From Bacillota bacterium (GTDB lineage: Bacteria > Bacillota > Clostridia > Christensenellales > CAG-138), in the NCBI GenBank assembly GCA_023399275.1, contig JAEWQH010000021.1:1-21797 (forward strand): a stretch of DNA of 21,797 bases, read 5' to 3'. The notes under the pieces are model-generated. The model ran no database searches. It was not told where the DNA came from and saw nothing but the letters and a program-made list of their open reading frames with translations. Shown here one piece after another: positions 6,790 through 13,669 of the stretch (positions within the stretch are counted from its first letter, which is position 1; each line of letters starts with the position of its first letter). The translations under genes were made by a program, and so were the position numbers.

Positions 6790-7512
6790 CTAGAGGCCCA
6801 GCGCGTGCCGCAGGGAACGAAGCTCGTCCTGCGTGAGCCTGCGCGTCTCTCCCGGCTTGAGATCGCCAAGGCTCAGCGGCCCGAATCGCTCGCGCTTGAG
6901 GCGCAGCGTCCTGTGCCCAACCGCCTCCAGCATCCGCCGGATCTGGCGGTTTTTACCCTCGTGTATCGCGATGAGAAACGAGGTGTCCCCCGCCTTCGTA
7001 GGCCGCACGTGCATCACCTTGGCCGGGGCGGTCACGCCGTCCTCCAGCTCTACACCGTTGACGAACGATGCGATTTCGGAAGGGAGCAGCTTGCCGTCGC
7101 AAACGGCATAATACGTCTTCTCTACCGAGAACTTCGGGTGCGTCATGCGGTGCGCAAGCTCGCCGTCGTTGGTCATCAGCAGCAGGCCTTCGGAGTTGAT
7201 GTCCAACCGGCCGACGTTATACAATCGCACGGGGATGTCTGCAACATAGGCCTGCACGGTCTTTCGCCCCTGCGGATCAGCGCTGGTGCTCACAACCCCC
7301 TTCGGCTTATAGAGCATAAGCGTAATATGCTCTTCTTCCGGACAAATCGGCTTTCTATCGAGCTGCACGACGTCTGCGCCGGGCTCAACGCTCATGCCGA
7401 GCGAAGCGGTTTCGCCGTTTACCTGCACACGCCCCGCGGCGATCAACTCTTCGCTTGCCCGGCGGGAGGCGACGCCCGCCTCCGCCAAATATTTCTGCAG
7501 CCGCACTGCCAT
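6790..7512 (-). CDS. rluB: rRNA pseudouridine synthase, RluB/RsuA family
   Basis: This 240-residue protein has an N-terminal S4 RNA-binding domain (about 3-60: LQKYLAEAGVASRRASEELI) and the RsuA-type catalytic domain. The motif NVGRLDINSEGLLLMTNDG (99-117) supplies catalytic Asp104. A later EGKNRQIRRML matches the family. It isomerises a uridine in 23S rRNA (the RluB site, position 2605 in E. coli numbering, is the usual inference) and acts in the cytosol. ATG 7512 has GAGG 8 nt upstream; the longer in-frame TTG start at 7620 adds a Pro/Arg-rich, non-homologous leader and is rejected. Its 5' leader of about 138 nt is strongly structured. RluB versus RluE/RluF cannot be settled here, though RluB is the common Firmicute form. 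Confidence 0.85.
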   Translation of the reverse strand: MAVRLQKYLAEAGVASRRASEELIAAGRVQVNGETASLGMSVEPGADVVQLDRKPICPEEEHITLMLYKPKGVVSTSADPQGRKTVQAYVADIPVRLYNVGRLDINSEGLLLMTNDGELAHRMTHPKFSVEKTYYAVCDGKLLPSEIASFVNGVELEDGVTAPAKVMHVRPTKAGDTSFLIAIHEGKNRQIRRMLEAVGHRTLRLKRERFGPLSLGDLKPGETRRLTQDELRSLRHALGL

Positions 7513-7548
7513 CCGCGCGTTCCTCAAATCTCCGGTTCTTCCGAAAAG

Positions 7549-7608
7549 GTTCTGCCCGGCCCGGCCGCACACGGCGCCGGCCGGAGAACGCCGCCGTTGA
7601 AAGGCGGC
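7549..7608 (-). promoter_or_regulatory. Two adjacent hairpins in the rluB-like leader
   Basis: Stem 1 is GCCGCC (7590-7595) with GGCGGC (7603-7608). Stem 2 has outer arms GTTCT (7549-7553) and AGAAC (7585-7589), with CCGG/GGCC-rich inner pairing. Both lie in the leader between the promoter (7657-7686) and ATG 7512. In transcript order stem 2 is followed by CTTTTCGG, only four U. It could be an attenuator or a ribosomal-protein-like RNA target; nothing decides this. Confidence 0.35.
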
Positions 7609-7656
7609 ATGTCTTGGCAAGAATCGTCAGAAACATTGCCATTTGCCACCAAATAT

Positions 7657-7686
7657 AGTATAGCGGAATATTCCATGTGCATTCAA
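7657..7686 (-). promoter_or_regulatory. Sigma-A type promoter upstream of the rluB-like gene
   Basis: On the minus strand TTGAAT (7686-7681) and TATACT (7662-7657) are separated by 18 bp. Transcription would start near 7650. This probably drives rluB-oadG-biotin carrier-oadA-pgsA, since no terminator is seen between those genes. Confidence 0.6.
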
Positions 7687-7750
7687 CTATTTTTTTTACA
7701 TTTTGCTGCGAACAACAAAATATATTCGTGATCTTTCTGCATGCGGCCGC

Positions 7751-7775
7751 AAAAAACGGCCGGAACAGCTCCGGC
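7751..7775 (-). terminator. Terminator of the ABC-barnase-barstar-HEAT-GT2 operon
   Basis: On the minus strand GCCGGA (7775-7770) pairs with TCCGGC (7764-7759) across a 5-nt loop. A CG and six T (7756-7751) follow. It lies 35 nt after the GT2-like stop codon. Confidence 0.7.
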
Positions 7776-7809
7776 GGATGCAACCCGGCGCGCGTTTCGT
7801 TCCCGTCGC

Positions 7810-9132
7810 TTATGAGAAGATGCGCGCAAGCGTCGCGCAGACGCGAAATCCCAGGTTTCCAATGAGTGCCAGCATATATCGCCAGAGCAACCGCCCCGTA
7901 TCCACCACCTGCTGAGACGCATATGCCTCCAGCAGTACGCAGGCTGCCGACTGCAGCGCCCAAAACAGCACGCCCGTCAGAAAGCAGAGCGCGGCAACCG
8001 CCGGCGGCACGGCTCCGGTAAGCGCGGCGGCCAAGGCTACGGCTGCGCCGATGAGCTCGAGCGTCGGCCAGATCCGCTCGGCCAGGCGCGTATACCCTGC
8101 GCCCGGAATCACCCCAACGGCATGCCTGTTTCTGCGCACGGTGTCGCGCATCTCACGCTGCCCGCGCCGCTGCTGCGCGCAGGCACCGCGCAGTGTTTTT
8201 TGCGGCTGCTCATAGCAGATTGCATCCGGCAGCAGCCGCGCGACGCCAGCGCGTTTTTTTCTGCGCAGCCGCGCGCGGATCCGCAACAGCAGATCGGCGT
8301 TTTCCGCTTTTGCTTTAGCCGAAAATCCGCCCGCTTCCAGCACCGCACTCTTGAGAAACGCGCAAAACGTGCCGCTCAGCGGCAGGTAGAATCCGAGCCG
8401 GTCATAGCCCGCGCGGTTGGTATACATCCGCCGCAGCCGTTCGATCGCGTGATCGTGCGCAAAGGCAGTCATCCGCGCGTCTTGCGCAGGGAAGCCAACG
8501 CGTGGAAACGTACCGATCATCACGCAATCCGGGTGCTCCGCAAACGCATGCGCCGTCCTGATCAGCGCGTCCTGCGTCAATCGCAAATCCGGATAGACCA
8601 GCGCCGTAACCGGGTAGGACGCGATGTTTATGCCCGCGTTGAGCGCGCCCGCGCGATCCCCGCCCCGGTAGTCCAGCACCACAAGGCGAATATCCCGCGC
8701 AGAGCGGTATACCGCTTCTATCGGCCCCGCGTCCAGCGTCCTCTTAAACGGCTGGCGAAACGGCAGCAGCGCAAATCGTTCGCACAGCCCACTCCACGTG
8801 TCCGTGAACATGCTGTTTGCCACAACGATCAGTTCGTATTGTCGAAATTCCAGCCGCAGCAGATCCTCCACCGGATCGGCGAGGTTGTCCGCCGCATCCG
8901 ACGCGGGCAAGATCAGCGACACGGGCATAACATGCCCGGAATCCTGAAACCGACGGTAGTCCACCGCATGCAGCGAGCGCGCATGCCGCCTGATCGCGGC
9001 GGCAGAGCGCGCCACCAGCGCCAGCCGCACGACGCCCCCGAGAATCGCAATCGCCAGAAAGCCATAGCAGCCGTAGCGCAGCGCGCTCATCCCGTACAGC
9101 GACCATATGCCAAAGAGCACCCCCGTCTCCAT
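7810..9132 (-). CDS. Membrane glycosyltransferase family 2-like protein
   Basis: This 440-residue protein has an N-terminal hydrophobic segment (about 18-41), a GT-A-like cytoplasmic domain (about 70-330) and C-terminal hydrophobic segments (about 357-403 and 415-435). That is the layout of BcsA/PgaC-like processive synthases. GDRAGALNAGINIA (158-171) matches the family GKAGALNAG block. The usual catalytic motifs are eroded: the DxD position reads YPDLR (180-184), the acceptor-site ED reads EN (277-278), and QxxRW reads QQRRGQ (320-325). It may be inactive or use other residues. ATG 9132 abuts the HEAT stop (TAGATG), with AAGGAGG 8 nt upstream, so translation is coupled. The product of a functional enzyme would be an envelope polysaccharide, which is inference. 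Confidence 0.75.
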   Translation of the reverse strand: METGVLFGIWSLYGMSALRYGCYGFLAIAILGGVVRLALVARSAAAIRRHARSLHAVDYRRFQDSGHVMPVSLILPASDAADNLADPVEDLLRLEFRQYELIVVANSMFTDTWSGLCERFALLPFRQPFKRTLDAGPIEAVYRSARDIRLVVLDYRGGDRAGALNAGINIASYPVTALVYPDLRLTQDALIRTAHAFAEHPDCVMIGTFPRVGFPAQDARMTAFAHDHAIERLRRMYTNRAGYDRLGFYLPLSGTFCAFLKSAVLEAGGFSAKAKAENADLLLRIRARLRRKKRAGVARLLPDAICYEQPQKTLRGACAQQRRGQREMRDTVRRNRHAVGVIPGAGYTRLAERIWPTLELIGAAVALAAALTGAVPPAVAALCFLTGVLFWALQSAACVLLEAYASQQVVDTGRLLWRYMLALIGNLGFRVCATLARIFS

Positions 9133-10236
9133 CTAGGCCGCCTCCTTCGAAAGGAGCGCCGCGCTGTCGAGCGCAAAGCGCATCATCTCCGCCGCAAATC
9201 GGTCCCCGGTCCGTTCCACGCGCTCCATCAGCGACTCCGCATCGCCAGCCTTGGCGAGCGCCTCCGCCGCGCGGTAGCGCACCCACCACTCGCCGTCGCA
9301 CAGCAGGCCGATGAGCGTATCCGCGTTTCCGCGCGCATCCAGGGCGCCGAGCGCAGTCGCCACAACGGCGCGCAGTTCCCAGTGCTCATCCCCCGCACTC
9401 GCGAGCAATTGCGGAAGCGCCGCCTTGCAGCCGATCTGCCCGAGCGTGCGGGCCGCGTCGATGCGCGTGTTGATCGCCCCGCGCGTCAGATGCGGCAGCA
9501 CGAGCTCGTACATTTCGCCGTATCCCTGCTCGCCGATGGCCTTGATGCAGGTGCGGCGGATATAGGGGTCTGAAGCGGAAGTGATGAGCCTTCGGCAAAG
9601 CCGCTCGAGATCCCCTGTGTAGACCGAAAAAATCTCCTCCAGCGCGCGAAAGGGCAGCACCGAAGCGATCGTATGATCGCGACAAAGCGCGATGATCTCC
9701 CGCTCCGCGCCGAGCCGGCAGAGCGTGAATAATCCGGCCTGCTGGATCCGCGCGGTCTTGCGGCCGATGTAGATCTGCGTGACCACATCCGGCAGGTAGT
9801 CCGCAAGCCGTAGCGTGCCGACGAGGCGGATCACGAGCGCGATCGGCTCCTCTTCCGCGCCGGTAAGCAGCTTCTTTAAGTACACACCATACCACGCACC
9901 GCCCGCCTGAGCGCGCAGCTTTTCAAACGCGGCACCAGAGAGCTCGGTAGCCGTCTCCGTCATGGCGATCAGCCCCCGTGCGGAGCATATCCCGTGGATA
10001 TCCGAAAGCCGGGCCATGCCGCCATCCGCGCCGGTCATCTCCAGGATTCTGTTTTTCATACGCTTTGCGCCAGCCGCACCGGAGATGAGGCAGAGCAGTT
10101 GCTCACGCATGCGCCGAATTCCGCGGCTGCCGGCGGCCCGCGTCAAATGCAGCAGCAAAAGCAGCAAAAACCCCAGAAGCAGCAGTCCGCCGAGCGCGGC
10201 GCAAACGCCGGCCGCCAGCGACCGAACCATCTCCAT
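9133..10236 (-). CDS. Membrane-anchored HEAT-repeat protein
   Basis: This 367-residue protein has an N-terminal transmembrane helix (about 8-32) followed by a basic stretch. From there to the end it is alpha-helical. The C-terminal part (about 200-350) contains recognisable HEAT/PBS-lyase repeats, for example DPYIRRTCIKAIGEQG, NTRIDAARTLGQIG, HWELRAVVATALGALD and EWWVRYRAAEALAKAG. Such repeats make a curved protein-binding scaffold. The gene abuts the GT2-like gene, and I recall HEAT/GT2 gene pairs in other Firmicutes, so the two products probably act together at the membrane. Two near-adjacent ATGs (10236 and 10230) follow GAGGGGG; 10236 is used here. No enzymatic function is visible. Confidence 0.8.
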   Translation of the reverse strand: MEMVRSLAAGVCAALGGLLLLGFLLLLLLHLTRAAGSRGIRRMREQLLCLISGAAGAKRMKNRILEMTGADGGMARLSDIHGICSARGLIAMTETATELSGAAFEKLRAQAGGAWYGVYLKKLLTGAEEEPIALVIRLVGTLRLADYLPDVVTQIYIGRKTARIQQAGLFTLCRLGAEREIIALCRDHTIASVLPFRALEEIFSVYTGDLERLCRRLITSASDPYIRRTCIKAIGEQGYGEMYELVLPHLTRGAINTRIDAARTLGQIGCKAALPQLLASAGDEHWELRAVVATALGALDARGNADTLIGLLCDGEWWVRYRAAEALAKAGDAESLMERVERTGDRFAAEMMRFALDSAALLSKEAA

Positions 10237-10298
10237 AAGCCCCCTCTCCCCCCTCTGCTTTCATCTCGTCGGCGCCAATGCGCCGGGATACCGAGGCG

Positions 10299-10586
10299 TC
10301 AAAAACCGGCTCGCAGCGTCACACGCAGATTTTTGTTTTCCTCCGCCGCCCGCTCCAGCACGGCGAGCAGCTTCGCGCCATATACGCCGAGCGATCGCTT
10401 CAGCTCCGGCGCAAAGCGCACCACGACATGCGTCGGCTCACCGATTTCGCCAAGGCAGTCGTTCAGCGCGTCCAGGTTGGCACCGTACCACTCCGGCAGG
10501 CGCAACCGCTGCCGGATATGCGCGTGCGCCAGCTCGCGCGTGGTCATCCGCTTTGCGTTGAGCGAGCGCTTTTTTTCTAGTTTCAT
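10299..10586 (-). CDS. Barstar-family ribonuclease inhibitor
   Basis: This 95-residue protein contains the barstar hallmark LPEWYGANLDALNDCLGE (30-47). It keeps the two Asp that in barstar (Asp35, Asp39, from memory) plug the barnase active site; Trp38 of barstar is Asn here. It has no signal peptide and should stay in the cytosol, neutralising the RNase whose gene lies immediately upstream. A GGGGA ribosome site lies about 9 nt before the ATG, and the gap to the barnase stop is 21 nt. Barstar is the expected immunity partner for barnase-type enzymes. The pair forms the middle of a five-gene unit with an ABC transporter before it and HEAT/GT2 genes after it. Confidence 0.93.
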   Translation of the reverse strand: MKLEKKRSLNAKRMTTRELAHAHIRQRLRLPEWYGANLDALNDCLGEIGEPTHVVVRFAPELKRSLGVYGAKLLAVLERAAEENKNLRVTLRAGF

Positions 10587-10607
10587 GCCTGTTTCCCCGC
10601 TGTCCGC

Positions 10608-11171
10608 TTACGGCTCGCCATAGAGCAGTTCAAACGATTCATAGTGGTCCTCCGTATAGTAGACGAGCCCGTCGTCGGAGTAGACGATGCGCTTGGCTCC
10701 GCGGCTGTCGCCATGCAGCGTGTCGATATCGCATTCGTAGTAAGTACGCCCGTCCGCCTCGGGCAGCAGGCCCTCGTAGTTGCCAAAGCGATCACCGCCG
10801 ATGCACTTGCCGTAGGCATACGAATCCAGCCCGCCGCCGCTCCAGCCAAGCGCGCGCGCCTCGGTCTTGGTGATGAAGTTATCCGGCAGGCGGCCGTAGA
10901 CAAACAGGTAGAGACTCACGTCCTCCTTTGCGGTGTATGCGCCGTCCTCGTCGATGGGCGGCTGCGTTTCCTCCGGTTGCGGCTGGGTTTGCGCAGGCAC
11001 AGGTTCGGCTGTGCTCGTCTGCTGCTCCGGCGCATCCAGCGTGACAAGCCCGCTCAAAGGCAGCGCCTCCTGCTGGGTTGCCGCCGGTTGCAGATCGAAA
11101 ATGTTCGCCAGCCAGACCGCCGCGAGCACGGCGGCGACGGCCAGCAGAATCGCAAGGGTACGCTTGTTCAC
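10608..11171 (-). CDS. Barnase-like extracytoplasmic ribonuclease
   Basis: This 187-residue protein has an N-terminal hydrophobic segment after NKR (about 5-22), a Pro/Gln/Thr/Glu-rich linker (about 45-77) and a microbial RNase domain (about 80-187). The domain follows barnase closely: GRLPDNFITKTEARALGW (93-110), IGGDRFGNYEG (124-134), GRTYYECDID (141-150) and YTEDHYESF (172-180). The catalytic set aligns as Lys102, Glu146, Arg157, Arg161 and His176 (barnase Lys27, Glu73, Arg83, Arg87, His102), so it should be an active guanyl-preferring RNase. The hydrophobic segment may be a signal peptide or an uncleaved anchor; no clear cleavage site is seen. The start is GTG 11171 with AAGGA 8-9 nt upstream. 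Barstar follows at 21 nt. Confidence 0.93.
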   Translation of the reverse strand: MNKRTLAILLAVAAVLAAVWLANIFDLQPAATQQEALPLSGLVTLDAPEQQTSTAEPVPAQTQPQPEETQPPIDEDGAYTAKEDVSLYLFVYGRLPDNFITKTEARALGWSGGGLDSYAYGKCIGGDRFGNYEGLLPEADGRTYYECDIDTLHGDSRGAKRIVYSDDGLVYYTEDHYESFELLYGEP

Positions 11172-11196
11172 AAAACCATCCTTCCTGTCTGCCGGT

Positions 11197-12933
11197 TCAG
11201 TCGATCATCGAGACATGGTAGAGCTGCGCGTAGAGTCCGCCCGCGCGAAGAAGCGCTTCATGCGTGCCGCGCTCGCGGATGCCATTTTCATCCAGCACCA
11301 CGATCTCGTTTGCATGCTTGACGGTGGAGAGCCGATGCGCGATGACCAGCGTCGTGCGCCCCTTGGAAAGCGCTTCAAACGAATGCTGTATATCGTGCTC
11401 CGTTACGGTATCCAGCGCACTGGTGGCCTCGTCGAGAATCAAAACGGGCGGGTTTTTCAAAAACAGCCGCGCGATGGATACGCGCTGCTTCTGTCCGCCG
11501 GAGAGCATGATGCCCCGCTCGCCGACCTGTGTGTCGTATCCGTCGGCAAACTGCAGGATCTCCTCGTGGATATGCGCGCGCTTCGCCGCGTCGACCACCT
11601 CTTCATCCGTGGCGTCGATGCGCCCGTAGCGGATGTTTTCCAGGATGCTGCTTGCAAAGAGAAACACATCCTGCTGCACGATGCCTATGTTTCGGCGCAG
11701 CGAGCGCAGCGTTACATCCCGCGTGTCCACGCCGTCTATGGTAATGCTGCCGCTGCGCTGCTCATAGAACCGCGGAATCAGGTGGCAGAGCGTGGTCTTG
11801 CCGCCGCCGCTCGGGCCCACGAGCGCGAGCGTGCGCCCCGCCGGAATGTCGAGATCGACATGCGACAGCACGCTCTTGCCGCTCTCGTAAGCAAACGTCA
11901 CGTCGCGAAAGCAGATGTCCCCGCGAACGTTCACCAGCTCTGCCGCGCCCGGCCGATCCTTGATCTCCGGCTCGATATCCATGATCTCGCAAAACCGCGA
12001 AAAGCCTGCCATGCCGAGGATATAGATCTCCGTAAACGCAGCAAGGCGCTTGAGCGGCTGAATGAACGCAGCAATGTAGAGGGAAAACGTGATCAGCAGG
12101 ATCGGCTCCAGGCTGCTTTTGTAGATGAGATATCCTCCAACGGCAAGCACCACGAGATTAAACATGGCGACGAAGAACTCCAGCCCGCTGTTGAAGAAAG
12201 CCATATACCGGTAGAACCCGTCCTTGGCGTGGACAAACTTCGCGTTGCCCTTGTCAAACTTCTCGCGCTCGTGGTCCTCATTGGTAAAGGCTTTCGCCAC
12301 GCGTGCACCGGAGATGGAGGACTCGATGTCTGCGTTGATCTCGGCAACGCGTTCCTTCACCTGGATGGAAGCATTGCGCATCTTCGCCCGAAGGCGGACG
12401 ACGTAAAACACCGCCACGGGAACGATGCAGAGCAGCGCGAGCGCAAGCCGCCAGTCGACAAACATCATCGCCACGAACGCACCGATCATCGTAACGCCAG
12501 ATATGAGCACGTCCTCCGGGCCATGGTGCGCCAGCTCCGTGATGTCGAATAGATCGGTTGTCACGCGGGACATCAGCTTACCCGTGCGCACCTTGTCGTA
12601 AAAACTGAACGAAAGCTCTTGAATATGCGAAAAGATGTCCCTGCGGATATCCGCCTCCATCCGCACGCCGAGCAGATGCCCCCAGTAGTTGATGATATAC
12701 ATCAGCAGCGCGCGCAGCACATAAGCAAGAAACGCGCCCACGATGAGCGCAACGAACACGCGCACCATCGCGGAATCGGCCGCCATCTGCGGCAGCAGCG
12801 TGCGCAGGATATACTGCGTCAGCAGCGGGTAGGCCACGTCGATCGACGCCACGACTGCCGCACAGGACAAATCCAGGATCAAAAGCCCCTTGTGCGGTTT
12901 GTAATAGGATAGGAAGCGCTTCACTTTATTCAT
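11197..12933 (-). CDS. ABC transporter, fused permease and ATP-binding protein
   Basis: This 578-residue half-transporter has an exporter-type (type I) transmembrane domain (about 1-320, six helices expected) and a nucleotide-binding domain. Walker A GPSGGGKTT lies near 371-379, the Q-loop IVQQDVFLF follows, the signature LSGGQKQR lies near 476, Walker B VLILDEATSALD near 495, and the switch His in AHRLS near 528. All ATPase residues are present. It should work as a homodimer exporting lipid, drug or peptide; the substrate is not visible. The product has no peptidase C39 domain. Its start is ATG 12933 by homology, with no ribosome site and a promoter -10 only 6 nt upstream. The barnase-like gene follows at 25 nt. 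Confidence 0.9.
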   Translation of the reverse strand: MNKVKRFLSYYKPHKGLLILDLSCAAVVASIDVAYPLLTQYILRTLLPQMAADSAMVRVFVALIVGAFLAYVLRALLMYIINYWGHLLGVRMEADIRRDIFSHIQELSFSFYDKVRTGKLMSRVTTDLFDITELAHHGPEDVLISGVTMIGAFVAMMFVDWRLALALLCIVPVAVFYVVRLRAKMRNASIQVKERVAEINADIESSISGARVAKAFTNEDHEREKFDKGNAKFVHAKDGFYRYMAFFNSGLEFFVAMFNLVVLAVGGYLIYKSSLEPILLITFSLYIAAFIQPLKRLAAFTEIYILGMAGFSRFCEIMDIEPEIKDRPGAAELVNVRGDICFRDVTFAYESGKSVLSHVDLDIPAGRTLALVGPSGGGKTTLCHLIPRFYEQRSGSITIDGVDTRDVTLRSLRRNIGIVQQDVFLFASSILENIRYGRIDATDEEVVDAAKRAHIHEEILQFADGYDTQVGERGIMLSGGQKQRVSIARLFLKNPPVLILDEATSALDTVTEHDIQHSFEALSKGRTTLVIAHRLSTVKHANEIVVLDENGIRERGTHEALLRAGGLYAQLYHVSMID

Positions 12934-12939
12934 GCAGTT

Positions 12940-12968
12940 ATCTTATCAGAACGGCTGCGTAAGATCAA
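12940..12968 (-). promoter_or_regulatory. Promoter abutting the ABC transporter start codon
   Basis: On the minus strand TTGATC (12968-12963) and TAAGAT (12945-12940) are spaced by 17 bp, and 6 nt separate the -10 from ATG 12933. Transcription would begin at or next to the A of the start codon. No Shine-Dalgarno is seen. Confidence 0.5.
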
Positions 12969-13002
12969 CCGCCACAGCCGCATAGCACGGTTCGTTCCGG
13001 GC

Positions 13003-13031
13003 TTGCCAGCACGCCTGAAATGCGTTACGCT
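13003..13031 (+). promoter_or_regulatory. Weak promoter abutting the DNA glycosylase start
   Basis: TTGCCA (13003-13008) and TACGCT (13026-13031) are 17 bp apart, with 7 nt before ATG 13039. The -10 matches the consensus at only three of six bases, so this is tentative. Confidence 0.3.
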
Positions 13032-13038
13032 CTTCCTC

Positions 13039-13524
13039 ATGGAACACGTGATTCACACCATCCCGCCCATCGTGTCGGCGCAGAGCGAAATCCTCATTCT
13101 CGGCACCATGCCTTCGCCCAAATCGCGCGAGCGTGCGTTTTACTATGCGCACCCGCAAAACCGATTCTGGCCGGCGCTCGCACTCGCGCTTGGCGAGCCG
13201 CCCGCCGCGACACAAGCGGAAAAGACCGCTCTGATCCTGCGCAACCATCTCGCGCTTTGGGATGTGCTGCAAAGCTGCGATATCGCGGGCGCGAGCGACG
13301 CCAGCATCAAAAACCCGGTTGCAAACGACATCCCCGCGCTGATCGCGCGGACGCGCATCACCCGCGTGCTCTGCACCGGCGCGGCCTCCGCGCGGCTGTA
13401 TACACGCCTTGTGTTCCCGCAGACAAGCATCCCCTGCGAACCCCTTCCCTCGCCCAGCGCGGCAAACGCACGCATGCGGTTGGAAGATCTTGCGCGGGCA
13501 TACCGCGCGGCGCTGTTTGGCTGA
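13039..13524 (+). CDS. DNA-deoxyinosine / uracil glycosylase, family 6 (HDG type)
   Basis: This 161-residue protein matches hypoxanthine-DNA glycosylases of the UDG superfamily. It has the motif 1 region ILGTMPSPKSRERAFYYAHP (20-39) with the probable catalytic Asn41 in HPQNRFW, and the second motif LPSPSAAN (136-143). It should excise hypoxanthine, formed by deamination of adenine, and start base-excision repair in the cytosol. Length is typical for this family. ATG 13039 is set by homology: MEHVIHTIPP followed by ILILG is the usual N-terminus. A longer in-frame TTG at 13003 coincides with the promoter-like -35. No ribosome site is seen. It is divergent from the ABC gene with 105 nt between start codons. 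Some members remove uracil instead; substrate preference is not readable. Confidence 0.85.
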   Translation: MEHVIHTIPPIVSAQSEILILGTMPSPKSRERAFYYAHPQNRFWPALALALGEPPAATQAEKTALILRNHLALWDVLQSCDIAGASDASIKNPVANDIPALIARTRITRVLCTGAASARLYTRLVFPQTSIPCEPLPSPSAANARMRLEDLARAYRAALFG

Positions 13525-13634
13525 GGCGGGCGCCGGCGGTTACGGCAACATAGCCCCGGCGCAAACACAGCGCGGCTGCCGGGCTATTCGGCTGTACGGC
13601 GTGTCCAATTCTGCAAAATACGCTCGATTTGCGG

Positions 13635-13663
13635 TTGTCTAATTGTGAACAGTTTGTTATGAT
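13635..13663 (+). promoter_or_regulatory. Promoter abutting the murB start codon
   Basis: TTGTCT (13635-13640) and TATGAT (13658-13663) are 17 bp apart, with 6 nt (agcagc) before ATG 13670. No Shine-Dalgarno is present. The upstream gap from 13525 also holds an imperfect ATAGCCC(C)GGC / GCCGGGCTAT stem (13550-13587) without a T-run. Confidence 0.6.
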
Positions 13664-13669
13664 AGCAGC

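Noticed and set aside
8122..9573. A 483-codon plus-strand open frame across the GT2 and HEAT genes
   Set aside because: It is an antisense shadow rich in Arg, Gln and His, with no ribosome site; the minus-strand genes are supported by domains and coupling.
10933..12552. A 539-codon plus-strand open frame over the ABC transporter and barnase genes
   Set aside because: The complete ABC motifs and the barnase domain on the minus strand show it is a shadow.
13550..13587. ATAGCCC(C)GGC / GCCGGGCTAT stem after the glycosylase gene
   Set aside because: It has no T-run and a bulge, so I do not call it a terminator.
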